A stretch of 64,000 bases of DNA from Ancistrus triradiatus (taxonomy: Eukaryota; Chordata; Actinopteri; Siluriformes; Loricariidae), in contig JAJAGP010000084.1 of NCBI GenBank assembly GCA_025084515.1, forward strand, positions 568,278-632,277, in the 5' to 3' direction. The notes under the pieces are model-generated. The model saw only the letters and a list, made by a program, of their open reading frames with translations. It searched no databases and was not told the origin of the DNA. This document shows positions 22,801 to 31,800 of this stretch, piece after piece (positions within the stretch are counted from its first letter, which is position 1; every line of letters starts with the position of its first letter). The translations under genes were made by a program, and so were the position numbers.

Positions 22801-24277
22801 TCCCCTTAATACAAAACTGCCATTGTTGAAACACCACAGCCTACCTGAGTCTTGTTGCTGACCATGTCCATCCCTGTGTGACCACAGAGTACCATCTACC
22901 TCCAGCATGGTAACGTGTCATGTCTCAAAGCTCAAATCTTCTCAGTTTGGTTTCTTGAACATGACAGTGAGTTCACTCGGACGGCCTCCACAGCTACCAG
23001 ATCTCAATTCAGTTGAGCACATTTGGGACGAGAGATTGCAGCCGACAAATCTGCAGCAACTGCGTGATGCAATCGAGTTGATATGGAGCAGAATCGCTGA
23101 GGAATGTTTCCAGCATCTTGCTGAATCTATGCCATGAAGAATTGAGGCAGTTCTGAAGGCAATGCGGGGTCCAACTTGCAAAGATCTCCTACAGTCTCCT
23201 CCCTCTGTTTTCCACAAAAAAGAACACGTGCTGCAAGGAGACGGAGCTTAGACTAGTCTAGTCAAGTAAAATGTATTTATCTAGTCCAATTATTATACAG
23301 TTATCTAGGCCTACAGCCCTGATTGAGCAAGCGTAGTCTGGCAGTGGCAAGGAAAAACTCCCTAAATGTTATAAGGAAGAAACCTTGGGAGGACCAAGAC
23401 GATATTATGAAGAGTATAATGAAACAGAGAATATAATACAAGGCGAACGCAGGCGGTGAATAGACTGAGCTTGGGGAACAAGGGCTTGAACTCTACGCAC
23501 CAACTCTGAACCTGTGCTGCTCGCTTTGATCAAAGGGGTTTAAATAGCAGAGGAGGTGATTTACAGAAATGTAGGACAGGTGAGATGAACCAATCGGAAT
23601 GCTAAAAACGGAGGTGGCAGGTGTAACCGAATTATTTCTAGTGATTAAAGTTGGAAGTAATTAAAATCACTGTTTGTCCTTCTCCCTCTGCCGGTCAGTG
23701 CAGACGGGTTCAGTTTGAGCAGGAGACCACCAGAGAAAATGTCACTTGTGCAGAATCAACTCGGCCTCCAGAGCCGTTAGACGTTTAGACGAACTTTAAA
23801 ACCTCTCAGTTCGGTGCACGTTCCAAATTTTGGTGTCAACCAATGACTGATGCCTCACTAGTAATAAGAACAGTCTGATGGCTTGGGATCGTTCAAAAAT
23901 AACATCCATCTCCTGTGCAGATGAAGATGGACAGCGCGTCCCCCGCAGACTCTGGCAGCCCGATTCCCTCCTCTGAAGCAGCCAGTGTCTCCAGCTCGAG
24001 CCAGCCTTCTCCCCCGCTTACCCAGCCCCCTCCGTTACTGCGGCCCACACCCCCCACCGCTCCTCCCAGCCTGTTGCGGCAGCCCCCTCCTCTCCAAACA
24101 CGCCCCCTTCAGACCCGAACACCTCACAACCACCCTCCACCGCCGCTCATCCGTCCCACAGTGGCCTCGACCCACCACCAGAGCAACCTGAGGAACTCCA
24201 GCTCCTCTGCGGCTCCCGGCACCCAGATGCCTCCCTCGCTGGTGGGGCTGAAAGTGGAGCCGCCGCACTCGCACTGA
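10699..24277 (+). CDS. rcor2: REST corepressor 2 (Rcor2), 12 coding exons, complete
   Basis: CoREST-family nuclear scaffold that links the histone demethylase LSD1/KDM1A to HDAC1/2 for repression of neuronal and developmental genes (family knowledge). Joined exons total 1599 nt, or 532 residues, against about 523 in human RCOR2, with every junction in frame. The N-terminus MPSVMERSGSG and the acidic SDEDSSEEEHSH stretch are RCOR2-specific. The order is: ELM2 domain (about residues 42-128, motif MLVWSPN), SANT1 (about 133-184, DEWTVEDKVLFEQAF to KYYYSWKKTR), a basic linker (HHPLRARRRPPKG), an LSD1-binding helix (LVSLKRQVQSIKQ), SANT2 (about 331-385, SRWTTEEQLLAVQAIRRYG to SYRRRFNLEEVL), and a proline-rich tail ending VEPPHSH. 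RCOR1 and RCOR3 are less likely because the proline-rich tail (PPPLLRPTPPTAP) is RCOR2-like. Start: the first ATG, 2 nt after an acceptor, matches the human start. It lies convergent to mark2, as in human. Confidence 0.96.
11184..11240 (+). CDS. rcor2: rcor2 coding exon 2
   Basis: 57 nt between acceptor ACACAG and donor GTAAGG. It encodes DSMIRVGTDYQAQIPEYKS, the start of the ELM2 domain, which matches human DSMIRVGTNYQAVIPE closely. Confidence 0.95.
11365..11545 (+). repeat. dispersed fish repeat fragment, degraded
   Basis: It contains ATCTGGGTTTAATCCTTGCC and GGCTACTCTAAATGGCC, recognisable parts of the GTGTGGAGTTTGCATG repeat family, with many changes. Confidence 0.4.
11736..12298. mobile_element. 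pogo-like DNA element with TA target site
   Basis: Terminal inverted repeats CCGTATTTTTCGGACCATAA and, at the right, TTATAGCCCGAAAAATACGG. Both are flanked by TA (11734-11735 and 12299-12300). Length 563 bp. It lies in rcor2 intron 2. A shorter relative is at 43319-43692. Confidence 0.85.
12050..12172 (+). pseudogene. pogo-like transposase HTH fragment
   Basis: Inside the element one frame reads GHRAAAREFNINESMVRKWR then KQEDALRQ. This is the DNA-binding helix-turn-helix of pogo/Brinker-type transposases. The rest of the transposase is gone. Confidence 0.7.
12560..12827 (-). mobile_element. Tc1-like deletion derivative (family of copy D)
   Basis: The left edge TACCGTGGTGCAAAAAAGTA and the right edge TTTTTTGCCCCACTGTA match the ends of the Tc1 element at 49246-50850, including GTGAGAGCCAGAAATCTTGC. 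The central transposase is missing. Confidence 0.8.
12916..13630 (+). mobile_element. Tc1-like element remnant
   Basis: The left end CAGTGATGGCCAAAAGTCTG and the right end CAGACTTTTGGCCCATGTTG are inverted, each next to TA. Near 12995 one frame reads DNDPKHTSKLCTNYLKTK, the second catalytic Asp motif of Tc1 transposases. A dispersed repeat is inserted at 13310-13545. Confidence 0.75.
13310..13545 (+). repeat. dispersed fish repeat (GTGTGGAGTTTGCATG family)
   Basis: It runs from GTGGTGGGTGGCATGGTGGC through TTGTGTGGAGTTTGCATGTC to CTTGCCTTGCCCAGTG. It is nested in the Tc1 remnant. Confidence 0.65.
13749..13829 (+). CDS. rcor2: rcor2 coding exon 3
   Basis: 81 nt encoding ELEPDYIEKDQRSMLVWSPN and SQVSDAM, the core of ELM2. 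Acceptor ATGATAG, donor GTAAGT. The 2.5 kb intron before it holds a pogo-like element and two Tc1-type remnants. Confidence 0.94.
14046..14098 (+). CDS. rcor2: rcor2 coding exon 4
   Basis: 53 nt encoding LDEYILMAKEKHGYNMEQ, the end of ELM2. Acceptor TTCCAACAG, donor GTACAC, phase 0 at the end. Confidence 0.95.
14135..14286 (+). repeat. dispersed repeat with tail AAAAAGCTCTATATAAATAA
   Basis: It contains GGGAGTTTTTCCTTGCCACT, GGCTTGCTC and GCTGCTTTGAGACAATG before the tail. The same unit recurs at 23250 (reversed), 38384, 42362 and 54062 (reversed). Confidence 0.7.
14425..14560 (+). repeat. dispersed fish repeat fragment
   Basis: TGTGGTTGCCTCACAGCTCT and TATGTGGAGTCTGCATGACT place it in the GTGTGGAGTTTGCATG family. 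Confidence 0.55.
14705..14955 (-). repeat. dispersed fish repeat, reversed
   Basis: TCCATTGCAGGGCACAAACA, GGAGTACCCAGAGGAAACCC and GCCAATGTGCCACCTTGCCA show the reverse orientation of the same family. Confidence 0.6.
15012..15388. mobile_element. mariner/Tc1-type MITE with captured repeat
   Basis: CAGTACTGTACAAAAGCCAT at the left and GACGTTTGCACAGTACTG at the right form inverted ends, each next to TA. The interior (about 15100-15340) is a fragment of another family, the one at 25700-26725 and 34433-35046. It ends 60 nt before rcor2 coding exon 5. Confidence 0.65.
15448..15609 (+). CDS. rcor2: rcor2 coding exon 5 (SANT1 start)
   Basis: 162 nt, 54 codons, from SLGMLLWHKHDVEKSLADL to FHGKSFHRIQQM. 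Nearly identical to human RCOR2 apart from the first residue (Ser for Ala). Donor GTACGT. Confidence 0.96.
16386..16500 (+). repeat. tRNA-derived SINE fragment
   Basis: CTGTGGTAGGCTTGTGGTTA (A-box region), GGGTTCAAATCC (B-box) and GGGTCCTTGAGCAAGGC. The 3' tail is lost. Confidence 0.65.
16690..16839 (+). repeat. tRNA-derived SINE with internal deletion
   Basis: It has the tRNA-like head and B-box GGTTCAAATCC, then skips the middle (GTCCTTGAGCAAGGCC) and ends in the L2-type tail AGAGCGTCTGCTAAATGCTG. Confidence 0.75.
17485..17609 (+). CDS. rcor2: rcor2 coding exon 6 (SANT1 end)
   Basis: 125 nt encoding LPDKLISSLVKYYYSWKKTR then TRTSVMDRQARKLVSKREKD and a split serine. Acceptor after a T-rich tract ending AAAG, donor GTGAGA. 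Confidence 0.95.
17714..17780 (+). CDS. rcor2: rcor2 coding exon 7
   Basis: 67 nt encoding an acidic linker, NDEIEEGEAGSDSDYELV then TKKE. Acceptor CTTCACAG, donor GTGAGA. Confidence 0.92.
18323..18480 (+). repeat. tRNA-derived SINE
   Basis: Head GTGGTAGCCTAGCAGTTAAG, box GGTCCAAATCC, tail AGAGCGTCTGCTAAATACAT. The middle is shortened. Confidence 0.75.
19618..19845 (+). CDS. rcor2: rcor2 coding exon 8 (linker)
   Basis: 228 nt, 76 codons. It holds the conserved basic motif QYRHHPLRARRRPPKGMHL and ends QLDTQLVSLKRQ, the start of the LSD1-contacting helix. Acceptor CTCTCAG, donor GTAACT. Confidence 0.94.
19857..19915 (-). repeat. dispersed repeat end (AAGTCAAGTC family)
   Basis: AGTCAAGTCAAATGTATTGATATAGC is the reversed tail of the repeat at 38384. 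It starts 11 nt after rcor2 exon 8. Confidence 0.4.
20208..21350 (+). mobile_element. Tc1-like transposon, copy B, deleted
   Basis: Same family as copies A and C. The right end CTTTCAAGCACCACTG abuts TA. The left outermost bases are missing, and a deletion near 21290 joins the middle of the transposase directly to the right inverted repeat. It lies in rcor2 intron 8, sense to the gene. Confidence 0.87.
20400..21290 (+). pseudogene. Tc1 transposase pseudogene (copy B)
   Basis: HTH part LHQSTVRQIVYKWRKF, then PRSGRPTKITPRAR. A small deletion at about 20910 shifts the frame just before the first catalytic Asp (ADETQIELFGL). The second Asp is present (DNDPKHTSRSTKEW). SPDLNPIK is followed at once by the right terminal repeat, so the third acidic residue is lost. 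Inactive. Confidence 0.85.
21468..21545 (+). CDS. rcor2: rcor2 coding exon 9
   Basis: 78 nt encoding VQSIKQANSNLKRSLADGVD then AMRPAE, continuing the LSD1-binding helix. Acceptor CTCACAG, donor GTACCA. It starts 117 nt after the end of a Tc1 element. Confidence 0.95.
21580..21602. repeat. AATGT microsatellite
   Basis: About four to five copies of TAATG in tandem in rcor2 intron 9. Confidence 0.7.
21749..21806 (+). CDS. rcor2: rcor2 coding exon 10 (SANT2 start)
   Basis: 58 nt encoding PAPKINSRWTTEEQLLAVQ plus one base. Acceptor TTTTTTAG, donor GTAAGT. Confidence 0.95.
21929..22140 (+). CDS. rcor2: rcor2 coding exon 11 (SANT2 end)
   Basis: 212 nt encoding AIRRYGKNFAAIADVIGNKT then ASQVSQFFVSYRRRFNLEEV and an acidic end, GLDEDE. 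The acceptor GTTAAG has a poor pyrimidine tract. Human has TQVKTFF where this copy has SQVSQFF, so a basic residue is missing. If donor GTGAGG at 22141 is not used, the frame runs 20 more codons to a stop at 22201-22203. Confidence 0.93.
22240..23215 (+). mobile_element. decayed Tc1-like element in rcor2 intron 11
   Basis: The 3' half keeps transposase-like coding sequence (PPQLPDLNSVEHIWDERLQP then TNLQQLRDAIELIW), a D/E region with EHIWD. The element at 47093-47565 is a shorter relative. Frames are broken throughout. Confidence 0.65.
23250..23408 (-). repeat. dispersed repeat with AAGCGCTATA tail, reversed
   Basis: GTCTAGTCAAGTAAAATGTA, then TGGCAAGGAAAAACTCCC and AACCTTGGGAGGACCAAGAC: the reverse of the repeat at 14135 and 38384. 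Confidence 0.65.
23921..24277 (+). CDS. rcor2: rcor2 last coding exon (proline-rich tail)
   Basis: 357 nt, 118 residues plus TGA. Acceptor CCTGTGCAG. It is rich in Pro and Ser (LTQPPPLLRPTPPTAPPSLL, NHPPPPLIRP, then PPSLVGLKVEPPHSH), which matches the order of motifs in the human RCOR2 C-terminus. Confidence 0.94.
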   Translation: MKMDSASPADSGSPIPSSEAASVSSSSQPSPPLTQPPPLLRPTPPTAPPSLLRQPPPLQTRPLQTRTPHNHPPPPLIRPTVASTHHQSNLRNSSSSAAPGTQMPPSLVGLKVEPPHSH

Positions 24278-24395
24278 TCGACGCGGGCTCATCCTGGACC
24301 AGCTTCAGCAGTAGGACTCAGGATGAAGGATATTAAGGGAACTGGTTCCAGATCAGTGGCAAAGAGGATCTAGTGTACAGAGGGTGAGGGGATTC

Positions 24396-24401
24396 AATAA
24401 A
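24396..24401 (+). terminator. rcor2: candidate rcor2 poly(A) signal AATAAA
   Basis: AATAAA 119 nt after the rcor2 stop codon. A weaker ATTAAA lies at 24853-24858. Either could be used; there is no direct evidence of cleavage. Confidence 0.45.
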
Positions 24402-25699
24402 CACCTAACTGCAGTTCCTCAGGCACAGCATGAGTCAGTGATAGTGTTAGACAGGTAAATGAGTCAACGCAACACAATCCCACTGAAACACGTCCACACA
24501 CGCAACCATCTCGCTCATCTAATAACAAACATCCAAGTGTAGCCTTGAGAGAAAGAGTGCTAACCACACTAAGGCCAGCAGGCTTCAGCTTTAATGATAT
24601 ACCTCAAACCAGGTCACAGAAACTGTGTGAGAGTCGATGCCAGTCCCAGGAATTGCCTTAGTACTGGAACCAGAATTTCTTGGAAAGACCCTGTAGAACT
24701 TTATACACTGGATTATAATGAAATACCTTGACAGCTGAATTGCAGATTGCGTCATCTCCATGGCAACAGCAAGAACATTTCAAAACCAACCTGGAAGACA
24801 TCACCCGATGTTCCTCGGGAGTCAAGGAACAGGTATTTGTTCTTGCACTTCCATTAAAGTACTATTAGAATTAGGGCTGTTAGATCATTCAACTGTTTAA
24901 AAGCATTCATCGCCTTTTTACTTGCTCCCATTTGACCCTGTAAGCTTCAACGGAGTGCATTTTTTACATTTCATAATTCAGTTACATTATTTATCACGTC
25001 TTGCCTTGTTTGGGACTTCTCTGGCCAAGGCGTCACTCCTTCCAGAACAGCACATTTTTAATCCAAAGTATTCGTTATTTGGGTACTCTTAGAAGAAACG
25101 CCATGTTTCATGTGACATTTGTTTAGGAATGAACCAGGCATACAAGGAAATAACCAATTTGTTTTCCACCCTATAGGTTAATCGTGCTCTGTTTAGTACA
25201 TAGAACGCAGATAATGGTGAATCCAGAATCATTTCAGCTGCAGCCCAGAACGACGGGTTCTTCACAGGGTCAAGCAAAAAAAACAAACATTAACTGAACT
25301 GAAAATGTTGTTTATCACGTTAACTTTGACAGCCCTGATTAGAATTAAACATAGTGACAGTTTGTCTCTGATATATTTGATAGGCAGTGGAATTATGTAG
25401 AATTAGTAAAAGACTGAAGCACTAAACAACCCAAGACACTTGACCTTTCTTGCATAAAAATGAAATGCATTATAGTATGCTGACAAGCAAAATTCAAGAT
25501 GCTGCATCACTAAACCTGATCCCTTGTGCCAGTTCCCTTTACTCACCAAAACTATGTACAAGAAATGTTTACAGGTGAACTTGGGTTTGGTTGTGTTTTT
25601 TTTTTTAAAGATATTTTTTAGAATAAAGTCAAATGATCAACGACATTGTCCCTTTTGTTTTGTCTTTAGCTGGTCCAATTGGAAAAAGGCTGATGTACA

Positions 25700-26725
25700 C
25701 TCCAGATACGCCATCGTCTCTACACTCCTTGTCCATTGTTCCATTTCCCATATAGATGCACTTTGTAGTTCTAAAATTACAGACTGTAGTCCATCTGTTC
25801 TTTTGTGTTACAAAAGGGTCGCAGCAAAAGTGAAAGGAAAGATTTGTAAGAGAGTAGTGAGACCAGCCTTGTTGTATGGCTTAGAGACCGTGGCACTGAC
25901 AAAGAGACAGGAAGCAGAGCTGGAGGTGGCAGAACTTAAGATGTTGAGGTTCTCTTTAGGAGTGTCTAGGGTGGACAGGATTAGGAATGAGATCATCAGA
26001 GGGACAGCACAGGTTGGAAAATTGGGGAGACAAGACTGAGATGGTTTGGACATGTGCAGAGGAGGGATAGTGGATATATTGGTAGGAGGATGTTGGAGAT
26101 GGAGCTGCCAGGCAAGAGACGGAGAGGAAGACCAAAGAGGAGTTATTTGGTTGTGGTAAATGAAGATATGCAGGGACGTGGAGGACAGGGTGAGGTGGAA
26201 ACGTTTAACTCGCTGTGGTGACCCCTGATAAAGGGAGAAACCGAAAGAAGAAGTAGTCCATCTGTTCTTTACTCACAGATCAGGTACTATTTGGATGGTG
26301 GATCATTCCCAGCAGTGCAGAAACACTGGTGTGGTGGTATAAGTGGATCAGACGCAGCAGTGCTGCTGGAGTTTAACACCTCAGTGTAACAGCTGGACTG
26401 AAAATAGTCCGCCAGCATCCTGTGAGCACTGACGAAGGATTAGAGGCTAACACAAACTGTGCAACAACCGATGAGCTACTGTCTCTGACTTCACGTTTAC
26501 AAGGTGGAGCAATGCAGCAGGTATGTCTAAGAGCACACAGTGTTTAAAAACTCCAGCATACCAGCGCAGTGCTAAGAATGATCCATCATTGAAATAGGAC
26601 CTGATCTGTGGAGGTCCTGACCATGACGGAACAGATGGACTACAGTCTGTAATTACAGAACTACAAAGTGTATCGATATGGCAAGTGGAGCTAATGGACA
26701 AGGAGGTGTACCTAATAAAGTGTCC
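25700..26725. mobile_element. non-autonomous repeat (AGGTGTACCTAATAAAGTG family)
   Basis: It contains GGATCATTCCCAGCAGTGCA, GCAGTGCTGCTGGAGTTT and GTAATTACAGAACTACAAAG, and ends AGGTGTACCTAATAAAGTG. It is interrupted by the LINE fragment at 25804-26252. The same family is at 34433-35046. Confidence 0.6.
25804..26252 (+). mobile_element. 5'-truncated RTE-type LINE fragment
   Basis: It encodes the C-terminal end of a reverse transcriptase protein: KGKICKRVVRPALLYGLETV, then ALTKRQEAELEVAELKMLRF and the RWFGHVQRR-like region, read across frames. The end GAAAGAAGAA is the usual 3' tail. It is flanked by an 18-bp direct repeat GTAGTCCATCTGTTCTTT at 25786-25803 and 26253-26270, a target-site duplication. 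Confidence 0.82.
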
Positions 26726-26779
26726 GGCGAGCGTACACAAAGCAGTCCCGATGCAAACGGTTTGATTTTTAAAATCAAT

Positions 26780-26785
26780 TTTATT
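26780..26785 (-). terminator. mark2: candidate mark2 poly(A) signal AATAAA
   Basis: The + strand reads TTTATT, so AATAAA on the - strand, about 1.58 kb downstream of the stop codon and just before transposon sequence begins. Confidence 0.4.
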
Positions 26786-28366
26786 ACTATCATAATCATC
26801 TCTGCACCAAATAAATGTACAGTTGGAGTTCTCAATCGCTCCTCTTGATCCCTGACAACTTTCGGCTCTGACGGAGAAAAATAGTCAAAATTACAGCAAT
26901 GGAAAATAAGAAATAAAAATCAACCCTGAAGTCAAATTATATTAATAGATAATGACATTTGGATCCCCAGCACCTTAGACGACGATCATTCATAGAACTG
27001 CAAATAACGCGACACTTAAAAAGAAATATTCGGAAAAGATAAAAACAGGTGTCCCACAAACTGCTCACAGCTTTGGAGGAGACTAGTGCGCCCCCTACTG
27101 CCTCTATAGTAATGGCGTGTGTACCCATGTCAGCTACGGGATGCATGCAAAACGTACAGCTCAGTGATGAAACAAAGCTCAACCCAGCAGGTTCTCTTCA
27201 CGTACTAATCTCCCGCACAGCTGCCTCTCTGCAGTAATGCCTTATGGAGAATATCAGGAAATGAAAATAGCATGAGGAAACAACAACAAGCAGCAGCAGT
27301 CAGACCATCTGATTCTGATGCCCAGCACTGTGGGTTCGCTGCTACCTATTACAATCGCTGCAGGAAGGTCAAGACAACAGCCCGAAGCAGCCTTTTGGTT
27401 ACACGTATTCATTTTCTTACCACAGATTCACACGCTCATGAGGGGATAAGCTTAATGCTCAGTGATGATGGGGCTCATTTCGTTTGCTACCAGCTCATCA
27501 GCCACTGCAGGTGTGAGGCGGCCTGGGATTTGGGAGCAGAAGTTTGCAGATGATGTCAGTTCCACAATGCCAGGGCTGTGCTGATGCAGGGCACGTAGTC
27601 CTCGTCTTTTCCAGTGATCGTTTTTAAAACAGTACGTCTGAGACAAAGGAGATCAGCCGGAGTCTGCTGTTGTTACGCACTATAGCAAGGCATGAGAATT
27701 AAACCACGAGAAATTAAGTGTCCCAAGTTAAACATTAATCCATGACCACTGATACCACATTGACATACATTTAAGTTCAGAGAAGGACAACAGAAATACA
27801 CCCATTCCAGTGCAACACGTTACTACCTACCCAGCCAATGAAGGAACTAAAATCACCTGAACTGTAACACCATCCGACGAACAGCATTCAAGTGTCGGCC
27901 CTCTATCGTGTTCTGACGGGGCTTAACCTCACGGAATAGCTTTAAAGGAAGAAACATTGAGCGAGACAGTTTGTAGGCAGACGCTGGCATCAATCCACAC
28001 AGTAAACCGAAGGAAAACGTCCTCAGTTACAAATAAACTGGGTTTCCCAGTGGGTTTGTGAGCAGCTGAAGTTCAAACACAGATCATCCAACGTCAGATG
28101 TTCTCAGTGGACAAATAAAAAGTTCCTGTTACCCCTTTCTGGATTGATAAATGAGAGTAAATGCTAGTGATCCTGAAAACCAGCAAAATCAACACAATAC
28201 CGCACTTCCTCTCACTCCTGACGTCAACGTGAAGCACCCCTGTACAGCTCATCAACGCCGACGTCTTAAAACCGCCAAACCTCTCCAAGCTCCCTCTCAG
28301 GCCTCGTTTCAGTGGTCTTACATCCCCTACGTCGCCATCCGTCTAATCTTCTACGGCTTCTCCGGC
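26780..28366 (-). other. mark2: probable mark2 3' UTR
   Basis: About 1.6 kb after the mark2 stop with no recognisable transposon, unlike the flanks. It ends at an AATAAA on the - strand at 26780-26785. The span is inferred. Confidence 0.5.
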
Positions 28367-28814
28367 TCAGAGTTTGAGCTCGTTGGCGATTTTGGAGGCG
28401 ATGTTCTTGAAGGCGATGGAAGTGCCGGAGATCCTCTTGAAGCGCACGCCGTTGAGGGAGAGTCGGGGCAGCTTGCACACCTCCATCTCCCACTGGACGA
28501 AGTCGTCGTGGGCCGGGTTGCCGGCCATGCAGAGGAGCATGTAGCGCTCACGCGCCTCGTACTCGCAGCTGTTGGCGTCCAGGACTTTTCGGATCTCCTT
28601 CATCATCTCGCCGGGCTCCATGGACGACGTGGTCTTCATGCTCCAGGTGAAGCGCAGCGAGCGCGGCTTGGAGTTGTCCTTAGCCGACGGTGGCGGAGTC
28701 CCGCCTCTTGGGGAAGAGGAGAGGGAGTCCTTGTTTTCGTCTCCACCGCCCGAGCCGAGCGTCCCTCCTCCTACGCTGGTTTTCTCCGCCTTCTCGGCGC
28801 TGCTCAGCATAGAC
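28367..28814 (-). CDS. mark2: mark2 last coding exon (KA1 domain)
   Basis: 448 nt including TGA. A Ser/Gly-rich linker (SMLSSAEKAEKTSVGGGTLG and on) precedes the KA1 domain, PRSLRFTWSMKTTSSMEP to KRISGTSIAFKNIASKIANE then LKL. KA1 binds acidic membrane lipids in this family. The exon is much richer in G+C than its surroundings. Acceptor GTCTCCAG. Confidence 0.96.
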
Positions 28815-31800
28815 CTGGAGACAGCGACGGAGAGAAAGACAGACGGGGATATAGAAATATGAAAGCAGAAAAAAAGGAAGGCGGATGAAGGAGCAGATAC
28901 ACAAGAATTAATAACGGGAGGGATGAAACAAAAGAAAGGGAAAGGAGATCGTTGAGGTTTTGGAGGAAACAGGGCGGATACGGCGGCGACAGAAAATGGA
29001 GGAAAGATAGGAGACAATAATCCAGACGTAACACTCTGCATGTTGCCGTCATTCTTGTTTCTGGCCTTTAAGACTTTGCCTAGTCTTACGGCTAGTTCAC
29101 ACAACTGAAATGTCTTAACAGTGAATGAACCTGGAAGTCCAAGAGAGCAACTGATTTGATCCAAAGAGGCATCAAGTTTTCATTCACACATTGTCACATG
29201 AGCTTAATCGGATTCAGGGTTGCATGGTGCCAAACCGGTTCCAAACCAACCCTACACAGGCTGTCAATCCATGGCAGCCACACAACTATACACACACTTG
29301 TGACACTTTAGAGAGACCAATTGACCTAACGCATGTTTTTGGACACCGAAGTACCCAGAGGACGTATATTCCTGGATAAAATATTAAGGTGGTAGTAACT
29401 TCAGGCTCCTGCAGGTGGTGTTGCACAAGGATGATCGGGCTGGAAGTACCTGCGGGTGTGACAGATTGAGAAGAGGTGGTACAGTGCAGTACATGTCTTA
29501 GTTTGATATGTGGAACATGGGTCACAAAGCAGAAGTTAATGATCCGAAAGGAGTGATTGCATTTGGGTGTGCCAAAGGCCATAGAATAAAAATCTCTTTG
29601 GTTCTAGGAAAGCATTGCTTCTAGAACTCAACGCAGGTCCTTCACAACCAATTTCTGAAAGAATACTCCACAGGAAACTGCATACCATGAACATATTGAG
29701 CAGAGTGGCACACGAGGCCCTTTGCTCACTTCTGCTCACAAGGTTGCCCCGTTACAGTGGGCGAAAAGACAAAACGTGTACTGTTCATGACTGGAACCGT
29801 CTCATCAGGTCAGTTGAATCTCGTTGATGCCTGTATTCAAATTATGCTAGGCATCATGTTCACTGAAGACCAATCATTTGCCAGTCATTAACACCTACTT
29901 TGCGACCCATTTTCCACATATGGAACGAGACATTCAGTACACTGTACCACCTCTTCTCAATCTATGAATCTGGTCGCACACCCTGCAGGTATGTATAGCC
30001 TGACCATCCTCGTGCAACGCCATCTGCAGAAGCCTGAATTTACTACCACCTTAAACATGCAAGGAGACTAATTTTTGTCCCAAAGCCCTATGCTGGCTAG
30101 GCACCGGCTGTCCCATGACCCTGTCCAGGATTAAGTGGATAAGAAAGTAAATGAATGAGTATACAAACTCCAAACGTGGAATCCAGACTGGTAGTCGAAC
30201 CAGGGATATCTGGAGGTGCTGTGACAGTGCCACCTGGCATCAGTTTTGCTCTCTGAAGTTATTTTTTAAATTCACACACATCATGTATATGACATAAAAA
30301 TCCCTTAGAGAATCGACTCTCAGTTTCCATTTGATCAGATTCATGAATCCACCCCAGCGCCCTCAGGGTGTACTCACAATCTGTTTGGTTGCCCAAGTAA
30401 CTGCCCCCACTCCCTCCCTGGCTTGCGCTCACATTGTGCTTAAAGTTTTGGGCCCGAGCTCATGATGTTACTTTTTGTGGTAGAGAGGCACAGCGCAATT
30501 GACTTCATAGCTATTCTTACTTTATGGCTTTTTTGAAGTCATTTTGGGCTGCCACAAAGCCCTCTCATACGCCATACAGATTTACTGATTATGCCACACG
30601 AGTTTCAGCTACTCGTGCAGCATGTACAAGCAGATTTTGACGGAGGAAGGTGATGTGTTCAACACGCTGGCATGGTTAGTGATCACACTAAATGTCCAAC
30701 TGAACCGTGCCACAGCCCACCTCTTCAAGCGGGTACGAGTATGGTTCAGCGTACCGGCCGGGCACGGTAAGGAGCGACTATTTACACTATTTAAACAAAC
30801 AGTACATTGGTGGTCAAACATGCTCAGGCATGGTACAGCTCACCTAGTGAGAGTACACCCTTACTAGTACCGCAACTCAGACTATATGGCAGCCTAAAAC
30901 CCCTACACGCAGGCCCATTGGTGAATTCTAAGCAGGCTCTCTGACTACATCCACTGGGACTGTGGTAGGCTAGTGGGTAAGGTACTGGACTATAGACCAC
31001 AAGGTCCAGGGTTCAAATCCCATCTCTGCCAAGCTGCCACTGTTGGGTCCTTGAGCAAGGCCCTTAACCCACAATTGCTTGGATTGGATTTTATCAATTG
31101 TAAGTCGCTCTGGATAAGGGCGTCTGCTAAATGCTGTAAATCCACATCAAGTACTCAACTCAAGGTAAATGTAGTTACAAGTCCATAAAGAACATGAAAA
31201 TGACTTTGCCTGTGTACAAAGGGAAAATGAGAATGGAAGAGAAAGACCGTGCCATTTACCTTTGTTGAAAAAACGAATTGAGGACAAGTAGTCACAAACA
31301 AAATCACGAAAATAGCATTTCACTCACACACCCACACCCACCAAACACACTAATCCTGATTGGCTACTAAAGGCAATATGCCAATTAGCAACACCGCCCA
31401 GTCGATTATGACTGAAAATCTACTGATTAGGTCCGAACAGGAAACTTTTTGATCAGTTCTGTCGGTTTTTTCCTCACCTGCTGACCTCTTCTTGACTGTC
31501 TCCCTCATATGGGCTCCTCGAAAGAAATCGCAAGAAGATTAGTTTGTGTACTAGACTACCGCCACCAACACAAGCGAGGGAATACCTCGTAGCAACCTAA
31601 GCGCTACAAATACCCAGGGACACCAATCCCATTCCATTGTCTAAAAACTCATTCATTTCTATAACGCGGCGTCGATCAGGAGAACCAAAGAGTGTTTGGT
31701 GTAACCCTGGTCTCTGCATCTCTATATGCATGATTACCACAGACGTCTCCCCTGTACACACAGAACAAAAGTTCGGTTAAGGTACTGGACTCTGGACCAG

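Larger units (their letters stand above)
24402..26779. other. region between the rcor2 and mark2 3' ends
   Basis: 24402-25680 shows no recognised gene or repeat and may contain further rcor2 3' UTR. From about 25690 to 26725 it is a transposon with a LINE fragment inserted. Confidence 0.55.

Noticed and set aside
25524..26039. 171-codon ORF as a possible gene
   Set aside because: Its second half is the C-terminal end of a LINE reverse transcriptase protein bounded by a target-site duplication. The first half is unrelated repeat sequence.
28151..28888. 245-codon + strand ORF
   Set aside because: It is the antisense shadow of the GC-rich last exon of mark2, which fully explains its length.
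30956..31030. possible tRNA gene (A-box and B-box like sequence)
   Set aside because: The same unit recurs about 13 times with a shared L2-type tail, so it is the head of a SINE. No clean cloverleaf without the tail was found.
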